From Patellaria atrata CBS 101060 (lineage: Eukaryota > Ascomycota > Dothideomycetes > Patellariales > Patellariaceae): a stretch of 64,000 nt of DNA. The stretch covers positions 553,908-617,907 of the forward strand of contig MU006096.1 in assembly GCA_010093705.1 (NCBI GenBank). The letters are read 5' to 3'. Position 1 is the first letter of the stretch, and each line of letters opens with the position of its first letter. The notes beneath the pieces are model-generated. The model ran no database searches. It worked only from the letters and a program-made list of their open reading frames with translations, and was not told the DNA's origin. Both the position numbers and the translations under genes were made by a program. This document shows, one piece after another, positions 1-12,049 of this stretch.

Positions 1-315
1 TCATATTGGTGGTGGTGGAGTAAAAAGTAGTCCTTATTATTCTCCGGATACGTGTATTTTGAGAACTAAATTTTGGTGGGCGACCGTGCACGCTTTGAAA
101 CCGTGCACAGCCTGAACAAGACCCTTAACTAGAACTACCGCGAGCAAGACCTCATTTTTTGTTAGATAAACTGGATCTGCAGGTGCACTGAATATATCGC
201 TTGATTTGCTACTACTGAGAGATGCGGACTATTTGTATACAGAACGAAGATAACGAGCATGAATCAAAGGAAACAGATAAAACAACACAGATAAATGTTG
301 TGTTAGAGATCTGTT
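1..315. other. Left edge, no gene recognised
   Basis: No open frame with recognisable protein similarity. It lies directly upstream of the transposase tail at 316-525 and may hold eroded transposon sequence, but nothing in it could be read as such. Confidence 0.4.
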
Positions 316-525
316 TTGATACAGTTTGACACAACGACCTTAACAAAGGGAGATGGAGAGGATATACTTGCTCAAAGGGAGGCTACGCAGCAGGTAGAGC
401 GTAAAAGGCGTCAAGGAGGAGCGCAGTCAGGCCAAAGCCGACAAGCTCTTACACGCTGTAGCCGCTGCAGAGAACCTGGCCATAACTCACATACATACAG
501 GAAAGATACTCTCGATACTACTTAA
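316..525 (+). mobile_element. C-terminal remnant of a pogo/Fot-type DNA transposase
   Basis: A 69-codon open frame carries a basic, Gln/Arg-rich stretch followed by a zinc-knuckle-like motif CSRCREPGHNSHTY (CX2CX4HX4Y). Fungal pogo-class transposases (Fot1/Flipper-like, Tc1/mariner superfamily) typically end in just such a basic tail plus a CX2CX4HX4C knuckle, with GHN between the ligands. Here the last ligand is Tyr instead of Cys, a change explained by one G-to-A transition. The DDE catalytic core and the terminal inverted repeats were not found, and no start codon of the family is present. It is therefore a fragment of a dead element. A gene for another zinc-knuckle protein is the alternative, but the GHN spacing and the preceding tail favour a transposase. 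Confidence 0.55.
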
Positions 526-1738
526 CCTATAACAGTAATATATATACAATACTTTGATAGGTAGTTGAGTTATACGCTTGTGGAGGTGCAGAAAGTTGCT
601 GGGGCTGGCGTCTCGCTTGTACTGGCGACTCGCTTATACCTACGCTATCACATTTACCCAATAGTAAGCCCCACCATCTAACATTTTTTCTAACTCGACA
701 CGTGCTCGACGACCTAAGAGACAGAAAGTTATTATTCACTTACAAGCTTGTCAGATGCTAATGAATAAAATAGTGATATATACACTATAGCATAGCTAAC
801 TTCTGGATTTCATGTTTAAGACTCTGATTGGATATTATCATATTGGAGGTAAAATTGAATCTAACGAGGAAATACAGGGCCTCTTAATGCCCCGAAACCA
901 AGCTGGTGTCACTTTTTGACCGTACATCAACCTCTGGTCTACGAGAGTACAAAGTGTACTATATTTTCCAGGTGGTGGGTATCCGTAAGTTTTGTGCATC
1001 GTGCGCGCTCAAGCTTAAGCTTGCCCTAAGAAGCATTCTTCGAAAAAAAGTTCTGTTGATTTGGTTGCGGCGCCTTGTTAATATGTATCAATATGAATGA
1101 AATGGTCATCCGCACCTTCAAAGGGCAATGATGCAACAAAATTCAAGTTCTATTAGCGATTCGTAAAGATCGCCTTTTTGCATGCCGATCAGAGGATATC
1201 GAGTCTTCGGGAATCCTGGGTTTTTGACCTCAATCTCGACCGTTTTCTCTTGCTATCAGCATTTCTCGGGGGGTTATCAAGTGGAATATCCTCGCAGGTC
1301 TTCAGACATGACTTTACCGAGCCGTCATCTTCCTCGGGGATCAACAACAAGCGCTACCAATCGACCCAGCGAACAAGGACTATATATTTCTCCATATAAC
1401 GTTTAGTCCGATCCAACCTACGTATCGCTGCCATCGCTCGACCTCTTAATATTACTCTTTCAAGATGCGCGAGTTTCTTATCTAGGTGAGATTGTGCTGC
1501 TTAGACACCGTGTTGAAGATGTGCGATCAGTGCTGACTTGGATATGATGTTTTATGTAAAGTCCGAAGAAGTGGCCCTCAACCCTTTTTCCGCCCATTTT
1601 ACTTTCTGCTGAAGTTCTCACACCTCTGTTGTCAAACGCGTTTGTCCTTTACTCGCTTCACCGAGTTCTGCTTCTGCAAGTTTGACGGATTTACGGGCTG
1701 ATTCAACCTATAAGGCTTTGTGAACGATCTTTCCAAAT
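526..1738. other. Gene-free stretch between transposon tail and kinase remnant
   Basis: Only short overlapping frames are present (for example around 906-1100 and 1178-1406), with no recognisable domain. The segment from about 1180 may belong to the same broken gene as the kinase fragment downstream, but no kinase N-lobe or HRD catalytic loop is readable. Confidence 0.4.
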
Positions 1739-2245
1739 GTGTCTGACTGCATATATCCGTATATTGCAAAAGAGGTCGGCAGCTCCGTGAAATATCATAG
1801 TTATCTGGTAGATATATGGTCCTTGGGCGTTATTGCGTTGGTATTGCTCCAAGATCTACCCAGGGATATCTCCCGAGAGCATATTAAATCGTCCATGATC
1901 AGACGGAACACAAAGCTCCTACTTGCTCACGTCGAAGAAAAACAGCAAGAATATCCAGGTCCCTGGTTAGACCTGATCGCGGCCGGAATGCTCCAAAAGG
2001 ATGCGAAGATGAGGTACACTGCTAGAGAATTCCTGGAAGAAGTTGAAAGATTCACCACGTCGTCCGGGGAATATACCCATGCCGGAGCCTTGACACCGAC
2101 TCAGACATTTCCGGAACACACCAATATAGATCTTTACGCCTTGGATCCTGAAATCCCTGGGCCGAGAACGCTAAAATACAAGCGTCCACGAGCATCTCAA
2201 AGCTGCTCTCCGTCAAACACTCGGAGCAAACGTCAAAGAGTATGA
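1739..2245 (+). pseudogene. Protein kinase C-lobe remnant
   Basis: The 168-codon frame opens without an ATG. It begins near the activation-segment end of a Ser/Thr kinase: YPYIAKEV stands where the family has Y-x-APEV. VDIWSLGVIALVLL (about residues 25-38) matches the invariant D-x-W-S-x-G of subdomain IX. A C-lobe-like stretch follows to about residue 105 (MRYTAREFLEE replaces the usual R-x-T/S-A-x-E-x-L motif), then a basic tail ending KRQRV. The N-lobe, the glycine loop, the catalytic HRD and the DFG motif are missing upstream, where the frame closes at 1721. This is most likely a truncated copy of an expanded fungal kinase family. An unseen multi-exon gene is possible but no exons upstream fit. 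Confidence 0.5.
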
Positions 2246-2911
2246 TTTCGAACAGGAACCGCACACTCCTACGCACCACCCCAGCTCCCAACAGCGTACT
2301 GTACGCGACTCAAAAAACGTGGCCGGAACCTCTATCAGCAAGTCATCTTAGTCGACCTTGACCGATATATCCCTCAGAGACTGAAAATAGAGTTAGATAC
2401 GTCATTGTCTTGTACCCGCACTTCTCGGTGTTTTTGTAGGATGGAATTGAAGCCGGCTTGAGCGGAGCTAGATCTCGTGAGGGAATTCGATGAAAATACG
2501 TGCCAAGCTACGATTGTGTCTATACATATTAGCAGCCGTACACCGAATTCTGTCCCGCAGCTGTTCAGATTCGGTGATTATCTATACGTGTCGCTTTATC
2601 GTACCAGGTCTTTCGGGGATGATGGGTGAGATACAATGTCTGGAATGGTCAATCTGTCTTTTACGCGTTGAAACTGATATGTTCGTTTCGAAATAACAGA
2701 AGGCTATGGAAAGAACGTTCGGTCGTGGGAAGATGTTACCTTCTCCCTCACCAGAGCAAATGTAAGATAGTTCCTGAGTTCGGACACAACATAAAATTGA
2801 GTATATACAGAAGCACGATTCCTGCCGCCGAGATAAATACAAGAATGAGGATATATCCATAGCAACGCCTCTATGATGCAATCCCATGCTCCAGACCGAA
2901 TGCAAAACCCT
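2246..2911. other. Intergenic, 3' flank of the sulfite reductase gene
   Basis: About 660 bases between the kinase remnant and the stop of the sulfite reductase gene. Nothing recognisable. Open frames on both strands here overlap one another and lack domain signals. Confidence 0.5.
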
Positions 2912-5900
2912 CTATTCTTCCTCATCCGACTCCACTTCCGCAGTCTGTGCATTGCGTTAGCAAGTGTACTCATAGAGAGTCTTCGGTATGAGAATCACTT
3001 ACATCTTCGTGGAAAGTCTTCCCCTCCGTCGTGGGTTTAATCATGCCCACCCTGATACAAAAATCGCCAAACCTCTCCCCCTCGTTCCTTTCAATCGCAT
3101 ACCTCTTCAACAACGGCTTCATGATCTCCAGAATCTCCTCCTCTTTGATACTGCTTCTATACAGTTTGTTCAACCTCTGGCCATGATACCCGCCACCAAG
3201 ATACATATTGTAGGCCCCGTAGGCCTTACCCACGAACGCCACTTCCGCGAGCCACGGCCGCGCGCAACCGTTCGGACACCCGGTCATGCGCATGACGATG
3301 GACTCCTGTCGAAGTCCATTCTCCTCGATCACACCTTCGAGCTTGGTGATCAGTTCGGGGAGGTAGCGCTCGCTTTCCGCCATTGCGAGACCACAGGTCG
3401 GGAAAGCGACGCAGGCGGAGGAGGAAAGTCTGAGGCCAGAGAAGTTGGTGTTATCCAATTTGTACTTCTTCAGCATATTCTTCATCGCCGCTAGATCCTC
3501 GTCTGCTATTCCACTGAGTATGAGATGCTGGTTTCCCGTCAGCCTAAACTCGCCCTTATGCACTTTTGCGACCTCGCGCAAGCCGGTCTTCATGGGGAAA
3601 TCCGCCGTATCCTCTATTCTCCCGTTCTCGATAAAGAAGGTGAAGTGGTTCTTGCCGTTCTCGTCTTTCTGCCAGCCGAACGTGTCGATGTTGCTGTCGA
3701 ACTTGAACGGTTTGGGATCTCGGAACTTTTCGCCCCAGAGGTCTTCGACTTTGCTGCGAAAGACGTCGGGGCCCATGTCGTCCATGGTGTACTTTAGACG
3801 CGCGTGTTTGCGATTCTTTCGGTCGCCATGATCTCTTTGGACGAGCATGATCTTCTCGCAGGCGATGTGGGTCTTGTCGGCAGAAACGTAACCGAGCATG
3901 CTACCGGTCCTGGGATATGTCTTCTTGTTGTTGTGTGTGACTCCCATACCACCACCGGCCAAGACGTTGAAGCCTTCCAATCGGCCATTGGATCCCTTGA
4001 TCGCGATGAGACCGATATCATGGGCATAAACATCCGTATCGTTGTGTGGCGGAATAGCAATAGTGATCTTGAACTTCCTAGGAAGATACGTCGGTCCATA
4101 GAGCGGTTCGTGATCGACAACTGCATCTCCTGCGATCTGAGTCTTCCCGTCGTCCTCCTTGAGCCAGATCTCATGATATGCCGTTGTCGACGGCAGAAGA
4201 TGATCACTGATCTTTTTCGAGACGGCGTGAACATCCGCGTGATATTGCGAATGTTGCGGCAAGCTGCTGCACATAACATTACGGTTAACATCACCGCATG
4301 CTGCGATCGTGGTCATCAAGGCCCTATTGATAGCTTGCATTGCAGGTCGTAGTTTGCCCTTCACCACACCGTGGAACTGGAAGGTCTGTCTCGTCGTCAA
4401 TTTCATGGTCTCATTTCCCAATTTCGTACTGATTTCGTCCATTTGTATCCATTGTTTCGGAGTAGCAACACCACCTGGTAATCGGCACCGTATCATAAAG
4501 GAATACGCAGGTTCTAGCCCCTGAGCTTTGCGTTCATCCCTAAGATCACGGTCATCTTGCATGTAAGTACCATGGAACTTGGTAAGTTGCTGATCGCTTG
4601 CAGAGATTGCTCCAGTCGATGTATCTTGCAAACCTTCCTCGATAGTACCACGGAGGTAGTTCGAAGCCAGCTTAATATCCTCATTAGTAATTGGTGGAGG
4701 TTCCTCAGGGAGACCTTCCACATTTGCAACACCTAAAGCCTGCCACAACTTCGGTTCCCACTCTGAATAGCCGGTTTGGTATGCATCGGGGTCCTGATCG
4801 TCACCGAGGCCGCACTCAGTCAGCGCCTTCCCGCCTAAAGCAAGTAACCGAGTGTGTAGATCCTTTCCAGGTTTATTATAATAGATCTTGTCTTCCTTTC
4901 TGGGCCAGTAATGACTATCACCTAGGGAGAACACGGCGAAGTTGACAGTTGCAAGATCGATATCCGTAGAGTTCCTTACAGCTTCCCAGAATGAACGACC
5001 ATTCTGCGGGAACTCACCTTGACCTGCAGTACTGGTAATCAGGGCAATGTTTTCCTCTGTATTGAGATCCTCTAAGGGATAGTCATCCATTGCCATGACT
5101 ATGGTCTTCAGGCCTCGGGCTTTGCCTCTATTACCCAACCTCTTCGCGAGATTCTCCGCATTTCCGTTGTCAGACGCAAATAGGATTGTCAATGGTGCAC
5201 CCTGTAGTCCCTCGAGCAATTTGCCGTACGCATCCTTCGCTTTGCGTTTCTGGAGTTGTCTAACTTCCGAACCGTAAGAGCCAGATAGGTTGGCAGAAAA
5301 CTCGGGGTTCCTCTTCATCACCTGCGACAGGTAGTTGTCTCGCCTTAAGAAATCCTGGAGTTCCTTCTTAATGCGCTCGGAATCAAGGTAGAAATTCTCT
5401 TCACCCTGTTCCTCTCGTCGCGGATTCCATCTATACAAAGGCCAGTAGCCCAAATCAACAGCTTTCTTAGTCTCTTGAAGGACGGTTAGCGGAGAGTCAG
5501 CTTCCTGATTGTAAGGCAAGTATGCGAGAACAACAGAGGGCCCATCGAACTTCTCAGCTTCTATCAAAGCCTGTAGAACTTGGGTATATGAACTGTAAAC
5601 CGCTACGGATGCGACATATGCATTTCCAAAGTTCATCGCATATAATCCAATATCTTTCTTTCTACGAGATGCGTCGGCAGCTGCTCTTTCAGAATAGGGT
5701 TGCGAGTCAATGATAAGCATGTTGACATTCTCTCCTGAGGCAAGCACATGATGGACACCGGAGTTTCCTAAGTCGTAAGCCCATGCGTCCGAGCCGATAA
5801 GCCATTGAGCCTCCTTGAAGAATAAGCCTTTCCTGGAGAGCATGTCTGTCGCAACGCGTGATCCATCTGTACTTAAACGTGTAATAACTTCGGGAGCAAG

Positions 5901-7691
5901 ATCATTGGCTTTCTCAGCATCTTCAGCAGCTAGAGCCCATTTCGAAAGCCATTGCCGGGGTACGTCTGTGGTGAATTCTGCTGACTTTGCCGTTTTCTGG
6001 GCCTCTTCAACGAAGCGCTTTCTATGGGATGATCTTGCAAGTAGGGAGCCAAAACCGAACTCGGGATTGGACGATATCTCAGAGGAAATACCAGCGTTGT
6101 TGGCACCCAGGCGATTGGCAATGTACAAACGTTGACCAAATACCTGATCCAGGATCTTAAGGTACGCATTCTCCAAGCTTGGTTGCTTGAGCTTCGTCTC
6201 CTCATCCGAAAGTTCAGGGCCTTCAGCCTTTCCAATTTGCAGATTTTGGATAGGGGCGTCAGACAAAAGATTCTGAAAGATTCCTCTGAGCGCTTGTCGA
6301 ACGGTCGACTTTTCGATGTATCCAAGTTGGTGGCCAACAATGATGGGCCCAGCGCCACCTCCAGCCTTTAGTGACATAAGAATGTCCAGTAACAGTGGGC
6401 CCCATTTCGTCGTTTTACGCTTAACCTGCTCGAGAACAGCTAGTCGTTGGACAGTTTTTGGAAGGATTACTGAGATCTTAGCTCCTAACCATGGACGGTA
6501 TAATCGAGCAGTGAGTAGTCCGGCATTTGCATACTGTTCTAACGGACTTGCTTCATCCATTTCTTGGCCGAACATGGCGGTGTCGGCACCGAAGACAAAC
6601 AGAGCAGCATCCGCGTCTGTCGGACCTGAATATTCAAACGCGCCATAACTGCGACCCGTGCTCTCTTTGACCGTGGTCCAGATTTGGGTAGCAAAGTTAT
6701 AGATGTCTTCGGATGAGATTGGTCTTGGCGCAACGGATTCGACTGTTGTTGCTGAAGACTCTGAAGGATGGCTTCCAACGCTGCTATCTCGTCGTGAAGA
6801 TCCACTTGCTGATCCTACTGTGCTTACCCCAGCTGACTTGTCTCCAACTGGACTCACGCGCCCTGACGGTTCCCCCTTAACAAGAACAGCTTGACTTCTC
6901 GGAACTCCAACTGATGCGACTCTTCCATCTTCCGCATAGATACCAGTCTCTGTTGACTTTCCCCTCTGGAAAGATCTCACAGCATTAAGGTCCAGGACAC
7001 TCTTCACCAGCTCCCGACTTTCAAACGAAATCGGGCCATCTTGCTTGACGCTAGCTGAACCAAAGAAGTGTATCACACCCTTCCCTGATTTAATAGCTAG
7101 TGCATGTGCGGTAAGAGCTATGTCCTGTACCTCCTGAAGTGACTCCGACTGAAGGAAGGTGAATCCTGATTGTCGTATTGAGGTAATGTCGGAGTAGTCC
7201 GGATATCCTGATGGGTGTAGAGATACATGAAGTACAACTGGGTACTGTGCGAGCTTGTAGAGGTGGGGGATTGAACGGAGTAGAATGGAAGAGCTGGTGG
7301 TTACGGAAACGAGCTTCCCTGATCTTACCGGTCCATAGACGGAAAGGAGAGGATCGGCATTATGCCTAACGGGTAAGACCTGTGCCGCTTTCAGTAAGAA
7401 CTAGTTGACATGCATTTTGGTAAGTCTATACCTCAGGGATGCCATTTGCGACAACTCCTGGTGCTTTATTCGAAGCATACTTCTTGAGAAAACCTGAAAA
7501 CTCGGAATCGCTAGCGAGTGAAGGCTGAACTGAAACAATTACATCACTACAGATATATGCGATTCGTGCAGCTATGAGGATTAGTTCTTGTAATATTGTA
7601 ACATAGAAAGGTAGGGCGAAAACATATAAAGACGTCTTGAGGGGGAGTATAGGTGCTTACCTGCTTCTCCAGCAGTCGAGATGGAGCCCAT
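2912..7691 (-). CDS. MET5: Sulfite reductase [NADPH] hemoprotein beta-component
   Basis: Catalyses six-electron reduction of sulfite to sulfide in sulfate assimilation (cysteine and methionine supply), pairing with a MET10-type flavoprotein subunit. Four exons read on the minus strand: 7691-7661, 7571-7432, 7379-3003 and 2944-2912, giving 1526 residues, the usual size for fungal MET5. The N-terminal half resembles the pyruvate:ferredoxin-oxidoreductase-like part. A flavodoxin-like domain starts near residue 790 (TILFASDNGNAENLA). The C-terminal siroheme/4Fe-4S sulfite reductase region has the ligand cysteines in ACVAFPTC (about residue 1380) and TGCPNGCARPW (about 1425), all intact. Start chosen at MGSISTAGEA because the first join gives the family-like stretch AAARIAYICSDVI. 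The last exon adds an acidic end, TAEVESDEEE. If that last intron were retained the protein would end with ten unrelated residues. Confidence 0.95.
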
Positions 7692-8957
7692 AGCAGCAAT
7701 TGAATCCTCCCAGAAAGAAAGGAACAATCACACACAGAGAATTGAATTTGAAGGAATTTTTTAAAGCGGGCATGACATGCGGGGGACCAAAAAATTATAT
7801 AGATTGAACGTGATGTGGTAATAATTGTTTAGAAAGCAGTTCTACGGGCGATTTGATTGGTCGGATATCGCGTCAGATTCCACTGTGAGAGACTAGACCT
7901 ACGATTTACTCAACTTGCCGACAAAATCTCTTTACAGACACATCTCAACCCCATTACCTACTTACCTACTTCTGCGTGTATATATCACATACAGCGTGTC
8001 GGGTGCTGCATCAGCTTATCCATTTTGCCTCTGGGCGACAAATGTTGAAGTACTGGTACTAGTTCTAATCCAGCATGATTGTTCAACACTGTTCTGTACG
8101 AGCAACACCTCCAATATTTTCTAGAGAACTCAATACGCAATTCTCCCTAAGCTTACGATGTTGAAACAATGGGCCTAGAACATTCCCTCTTGGTTACAGT
8201 ATAACGCAAGGATAGCTAAATCACCTTGGACTCGACTCAACTCGAACCCGTCGATCATACTTTAAGAGCCAGATATATTGTGTCTGCCTGCTTTACCGCA
8301 CCTCCTAGTCATTACGAGCAGTACCCGCAGTTACCTTGACTTTGATCTTTGTAGGGCTGTTCGGTATGTCTCCCTCGGTGCGCCCTACCTGGGTCCCCTC
8401 AGTATAGAGCATACAGTAAAGGGTTTTGTCCATATCCCCCCACCCTCACGCTCTCAACTTAGCCACTGACCCCGGATGCATTTGTAGAACCGGTATAACC
8501 GTACGGTATTTACTCAAGTATCTACTTAAGTAACGTTGGGTATGTCAGATATGCAAGGGTTCTAGAGGGAATGATCCAGCTATTGGTCCAGCGAGAGCTA
8601 CGGATCATCTTTCTGACACCAGATTTTTGGGCCGAGGCACGAAGTTCTGCTGCGATTCCGTATTGGTTCTGCGATCCTCGAATTCTGCAATCATGTAGGA
8701 TTATCTATATACGCTTCTAACCTTGCTTAAACGTAATATATCTATTTTTTAAGAGATAAGTATTCGAGGTAGGCCTTTTCTTTCCTAAGCTGGACCCTTC
8801 CTCTCGTCAGAACCTGAACCTTTGATACTCCGATCGACAACATCCCTTTCGCATTGAGGTTTGCCGACCTCGTTACAATTCCCACCGTGTTCTAGTCACT
8901 TCTTGCAATCCTCTTAAAACGTTCCACTGGGTCGGCATCTATACTTAAGGGCCTTAT
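7692..8957. other. Intergenic region between sulfite reductase and ankyrin gene
   Basis: About 1.27 kb between two divergently transcribed genes, holding both promoters. The 7740-7800 part is AT-rich. No specific regulator site could be named, and no open frame with domain similarity was seen. Confidence 0.5.
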
Positions 8958-10184
8958 ATGGACCGTATCTCAGAATTGGATGGTTCTATTCGTCTAATTG
9001 AGGAGCATTTTCAACTTTACCGGCCTCATATCGACGTCTACGAAGATATCGATCACGAGTTCGACTATGGATGTTCCTCCTTGATGGTAGCAATACTTCT
9101 TCGAGACGAGCGACTTGCTCGAGAGCTCCTTGCTGAAGGTGCCGATACTCGTACCCAAAACCAATACCATCAGACCGTCCTCCATTTCGCCTGTGCTACA
9201 GGTATCATCCTCAAAGATCTCTTGAATACGGACGCAGTTCTTGATCTAAACGCGACCGACGATTTTAACCAGACTCCCCTAATCGTCGCCGCCCGCTGTA
9301 ATTCCTTCCGGACCGTAAGACGATTGATTCCGCTGTCGCCCGATGTCCGACATAAAACTGTCACAAGGAGATATACCGCTTTACATTGGGCGGTTCTCTC
9401 AGGTGATGTCAATATCGTGCAAGCTATCACCCTTGTCGACCAATTCCCTGCCCATCTCGACTCTGTCGGCTATGAAGGCTACCCACCACTACTAGATGCA
9501 GTTCGATCAGGCAGAGTGGAAGTCCTCGCCGCACTACTGAAAGCTGGATGCAATATACACGTATGTGACAGGAAAGGAAACTCGGCCTTGCATCTAGCAC
9601 ACGATGCTCCGACTGCAAGACTTCTTCTTCAAGCTGGACTAGATGTCGATTCTGCTGGACCTAACGGACGTACTCCCCTCATGCAGAAGACTATAGAGGG
9701 TAATATACCCCTGATGGCATTTTTAACGCGCAAGAAAGCCGATTTGACTCGACAAGACGATGACGGATGGACAGTACTACACTACGCATTGACCCAGAGT
9801 GCAACCAAGCAGACGGCTACATTAGACCTCCTCATGTTTCTCGTCAAGCACGGCGCTGATCCCTTTGCCTTGGATTGTTGCAAGTGCTATTGCTCTGAAA
9901 AAAAGGGTTGTTCGCCAACACTTTTTGCTCACCAGAGTGGATCATTAAAGATCTGGCTCGACGCGCTCCTTGCTCTAGGTTTTAAAGGCTACAACTATAC
10001 CGAACGGGATATCATTCGTTTCCAGCATTTCGAAAAGTCGAATAGGAGACACATTTGCTGTCAAGCGTGTCTACGTGTTCCGCCAGAGCCTACACCAACC
10101 TTGACCGGTCCTAGTAGAGTCATCGGCGAGGTTGACGATGATTCTGCCTTTGACATTACTTCCCCCCGAATGGTTGTAGTGTAG
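8958..10184 (+). CDS. Ankyrin-repeat protein of unknown role
   Basis: A single uninterrupted exon of 408 codons starting at a true ATG. Residues from about 38 to 310 contain six to eight ankyrin repeats, seen as recurring helix-turn-helix units such as TVLHFACATG, TPLIVAARCNS, TALHWAVLSGDV, PPLLDAVRSGRVEVLAALL, TPLMQKTIEGN and TVLHYALTQS, which typically mediate protein-protein contacts. Just after the repeats lies a cysteine cluster (CCKCYCSEKKGC), and near residue 370 a further pair (ICCQAC), which could bind metal or form disulfides. No signal peptide, membrane segment or enzymatic domain is visible. The absence of introns differs from most neighbours. Function cannot be assigned; orphan ankyrin proteins are common in fungi. 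Confidence 0.85.
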   Translation: MDRISELDGSIRLIEEHFQLYRPHIDVYEDIDHEFDYGCSSLMVAILLRDERLARELLAEGADTRTQNQYHQTVLHFACATGIILKDLLNTDAVLDLNATDDFNQTPLIVAARCNSFRTVRRLIPLSPDVRHKTVTRRYTALHWAVLSGDVNIVQAITLVDQFPAHLDSVGYEGYPPLLDAVRSGRVEVLAALLKAGCNIHVCDRKGNSALHLAHDAPTARLLLQAGLDVDSAGPNGRTPLMQKTIEGNIPLMAFLTRKKADLTRQDDDGWTVLHYALTQSATKQTATLDLLMFLVKHGADPFALDCCKCYCSEKKGCSPTLFAHQSGSLKIWLDALLALGFKGYNYTERDIIRFQHFEKSNRRHICCQACLRVPPEPTPTLTGPSRVIGEVDDDSAFDITSPRMVVV

Positions 10185-11227
10185 TGAGCTTATACCTCGT
10201 TTACACATTATGTGCGGCACATTCATCTGACCACTCTTAAACGAGTCCAAGACGTTAGTTACTATCCATTCTCAACCGTAGCATCAGTATTCGAAAGCTG
10301 AAAATATATCAGGGGCTTGGAGCCGTACGAAGAATCCAGCTGTACATATCAGCGTGCTGTATACCTGAGGTTAAAAGGATCTTTACTTTTGCTGTACGGT
10401 GAAGTCGAAAATGTGCCTGAAATTCCACCGTATAGGCCACCCATATGGATTAATATACTTAGCGCTAACTTTTGCCTATACCTCTAACTATTCGTTACAT
10501 CAAAGGCCAAAGGCTACCAGGAGCGATCTACCGTATGAACAACCTAACTCTGCAGTTGCGCTTACTGTACGCTCACGCTTGGAAGTGACTATGACTCTAC
10601 TGTACCAGAAAGTTGACGACGTTCGAGGGACCCGTAGCGGTACAATTAACTTGGCCTTAATTATCTTAGTTCTTCGGTCTTCACATACTCTTAACAAAGT
10701 TTTGGGCGAGCTTATCGAGGCCGGGAAAGTCAATATTGATAGGGGATAAATAAACCAGTATGTTAAGGGAGGGTCTTCACTACTATTTCCATTTAGTTTC
10801 GCTCATATAATTAGAGCGCGCCATCAATGATCCATGCTAGAGTGGTACAGCAACCTCGCGCCCACAACTTAGATTGTTCCCAGTGTCCTTGACGCGATTG
10901 CGTCCTATCCTCCATAATAGTATATAGCACTTCCAAGTTTCCTCGGATGTTCCGTGAGGTCTAATGGGTTTACTCCTGTAGCTATTCTTGGTAAAAAAAA
11001 AAAAATAAAATCATAAGGACACAGCTGGGTATCATAGGGTAGATAATCACTATATGACGATCTATAACATTGACATCATAGCTTCCTTCGCGTACTTGAT
11101 TGACATCAAATATAATGTTCACACGAACGAGTGTCCGCAACACATTGCTCCGCCGATCATACACATTCCTCTTGTATCAGGGTATCAAACAAACCTCACC
11201 TGCTCCCATCCCTCCCTACTCTACCAT
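10185..11227. other. Intergenic region with poly-A tract
   Basis: No supported gene. A 116-codon frame at 10399-10749 begins with GTG and has no recognisable domain, so I rejected it. A run of 13 A lies at 10993-11005. Two TACTGTA motifs occur near 10567 and 10607. Confidence 0.5.
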
Positions 11228-12049
11228 TCACGACACCTTCCGTCCATTGACTCCATTCCTCTGTCCCTTCATCTCCATCTCCAACTGCAAAGCCGCAGGA
11301 TCCTCAACCTCCGTCTCCATCACTCTCGCCACACTGGGATCCTCCTCCTCCACATCATCAACATCCATCTCCTCAACCGTCGTATCCCCATCATCATCCT
11401 CCCGCTTCGCAGGATGCGCATGAGGATGTCCATTCACCGCCGTAAGCAGCTGGTCCTGCAACCTCGGCCCCGAAGACGACTGCGGCCGCGTCGCAAGCGT
11501 GCTCTGCCCGTTCGTCGCCGAAGCAACAGCTTTAGAAATCGCTTCCTTCGCCTTCTTGTACGTCGTGGTGCGGGGTACGACGTCGGACAGGAACTCGAGG
11601 TTGTCGATGCGCGCGACGGCGTTGGCGACATCTTTGTATTGGATGTTGCGCCGGGGCTTCCGCTCCGCTTTTACCACGTTGTGGGTTTGCTCTACCAGGT
11701 ACTGGACGAACATCTCGGTCGCAACGGTTATGACGAAGGCGGCGTTGTTGGAGCAGGAGGCTATGTCGTCGTCGGCGTGAATGATCTTTTTGACGCGCGC
11801 GACTAGGGGGAGGTTAGCTGGGGATTGGGAGGGGTTGTGGGAATGTGAGATTATCTCCTAGTAAACTCGGGGAGTGAAATACGACTAGGAATAAGTATTT
11901 ACATAGAAGAGACAGCAGAAGCGATTTTGAGCTTTCTAACGATTGCGTGTGTAGATCTTGGAGTTGGTGGGGGGATTCAACTTACGGGGTAAGGATACTG
12001 ATCCAGTAAACTCCGATGGAGGAGCAATAGGAGTATTGTTGTAAGGCAT
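11228..12049 (-). CDS. DPB3: Histone-fold protein, DPB3/NF-YC (CBF) family
   Basis: Two exons, 12049-11986 and 11817-11228, separated by a 168-nt intron, give 217 residues. The first exon encodes a short leader (MPYNNTPIAPPSEFTG). The second carries a compact histone fold of the CBFD/NFYB/HMF type, about residues 26-110: PLVARVKKIIHADDDIA, NNAAFVITVATEMFVQYL, RKPRRNIQYKDVANAV. The arginine/lysine pattern in the first helix and the R-R-x-I-Q-Y loop match the Dpb3/CHRAC15/POLE4 branch. These proteins pair with a Dpb4-like partner in DNA polymerase epsilon or chromatin-remodelling complexes. A low-complexity acidic tail with VEEMDVDDVEEED follows. The HAP5 (NF-YC) branch is the alternative; the acidic tail fits Dpb3 better. 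Divergent from the ClC gene, 426 bp apart. Confidence 0.8.

Noticed and set aside
2988-6894. Many plus-strand and other-frame open frames inside the sulfite reductase gene (for example 3445-3831, 3804-4352, 5930-6358)
   Set aside because: They are antisense or shifted shadows of a long, well-conserved coding exon and have no domain of their own.
10399-10749. 116-codon plus-strand frame
   Set aside because: Begins with GTG, has no domain or splice context, and overlaps an equally open minus-strand frame.
11054-11806. 250-codon plus-strand frame opposite DPB3
   Set aside because: His/Arg/Leu-rich composition typical of an antisense shadow; the minus strand encodes a clear histone fold.
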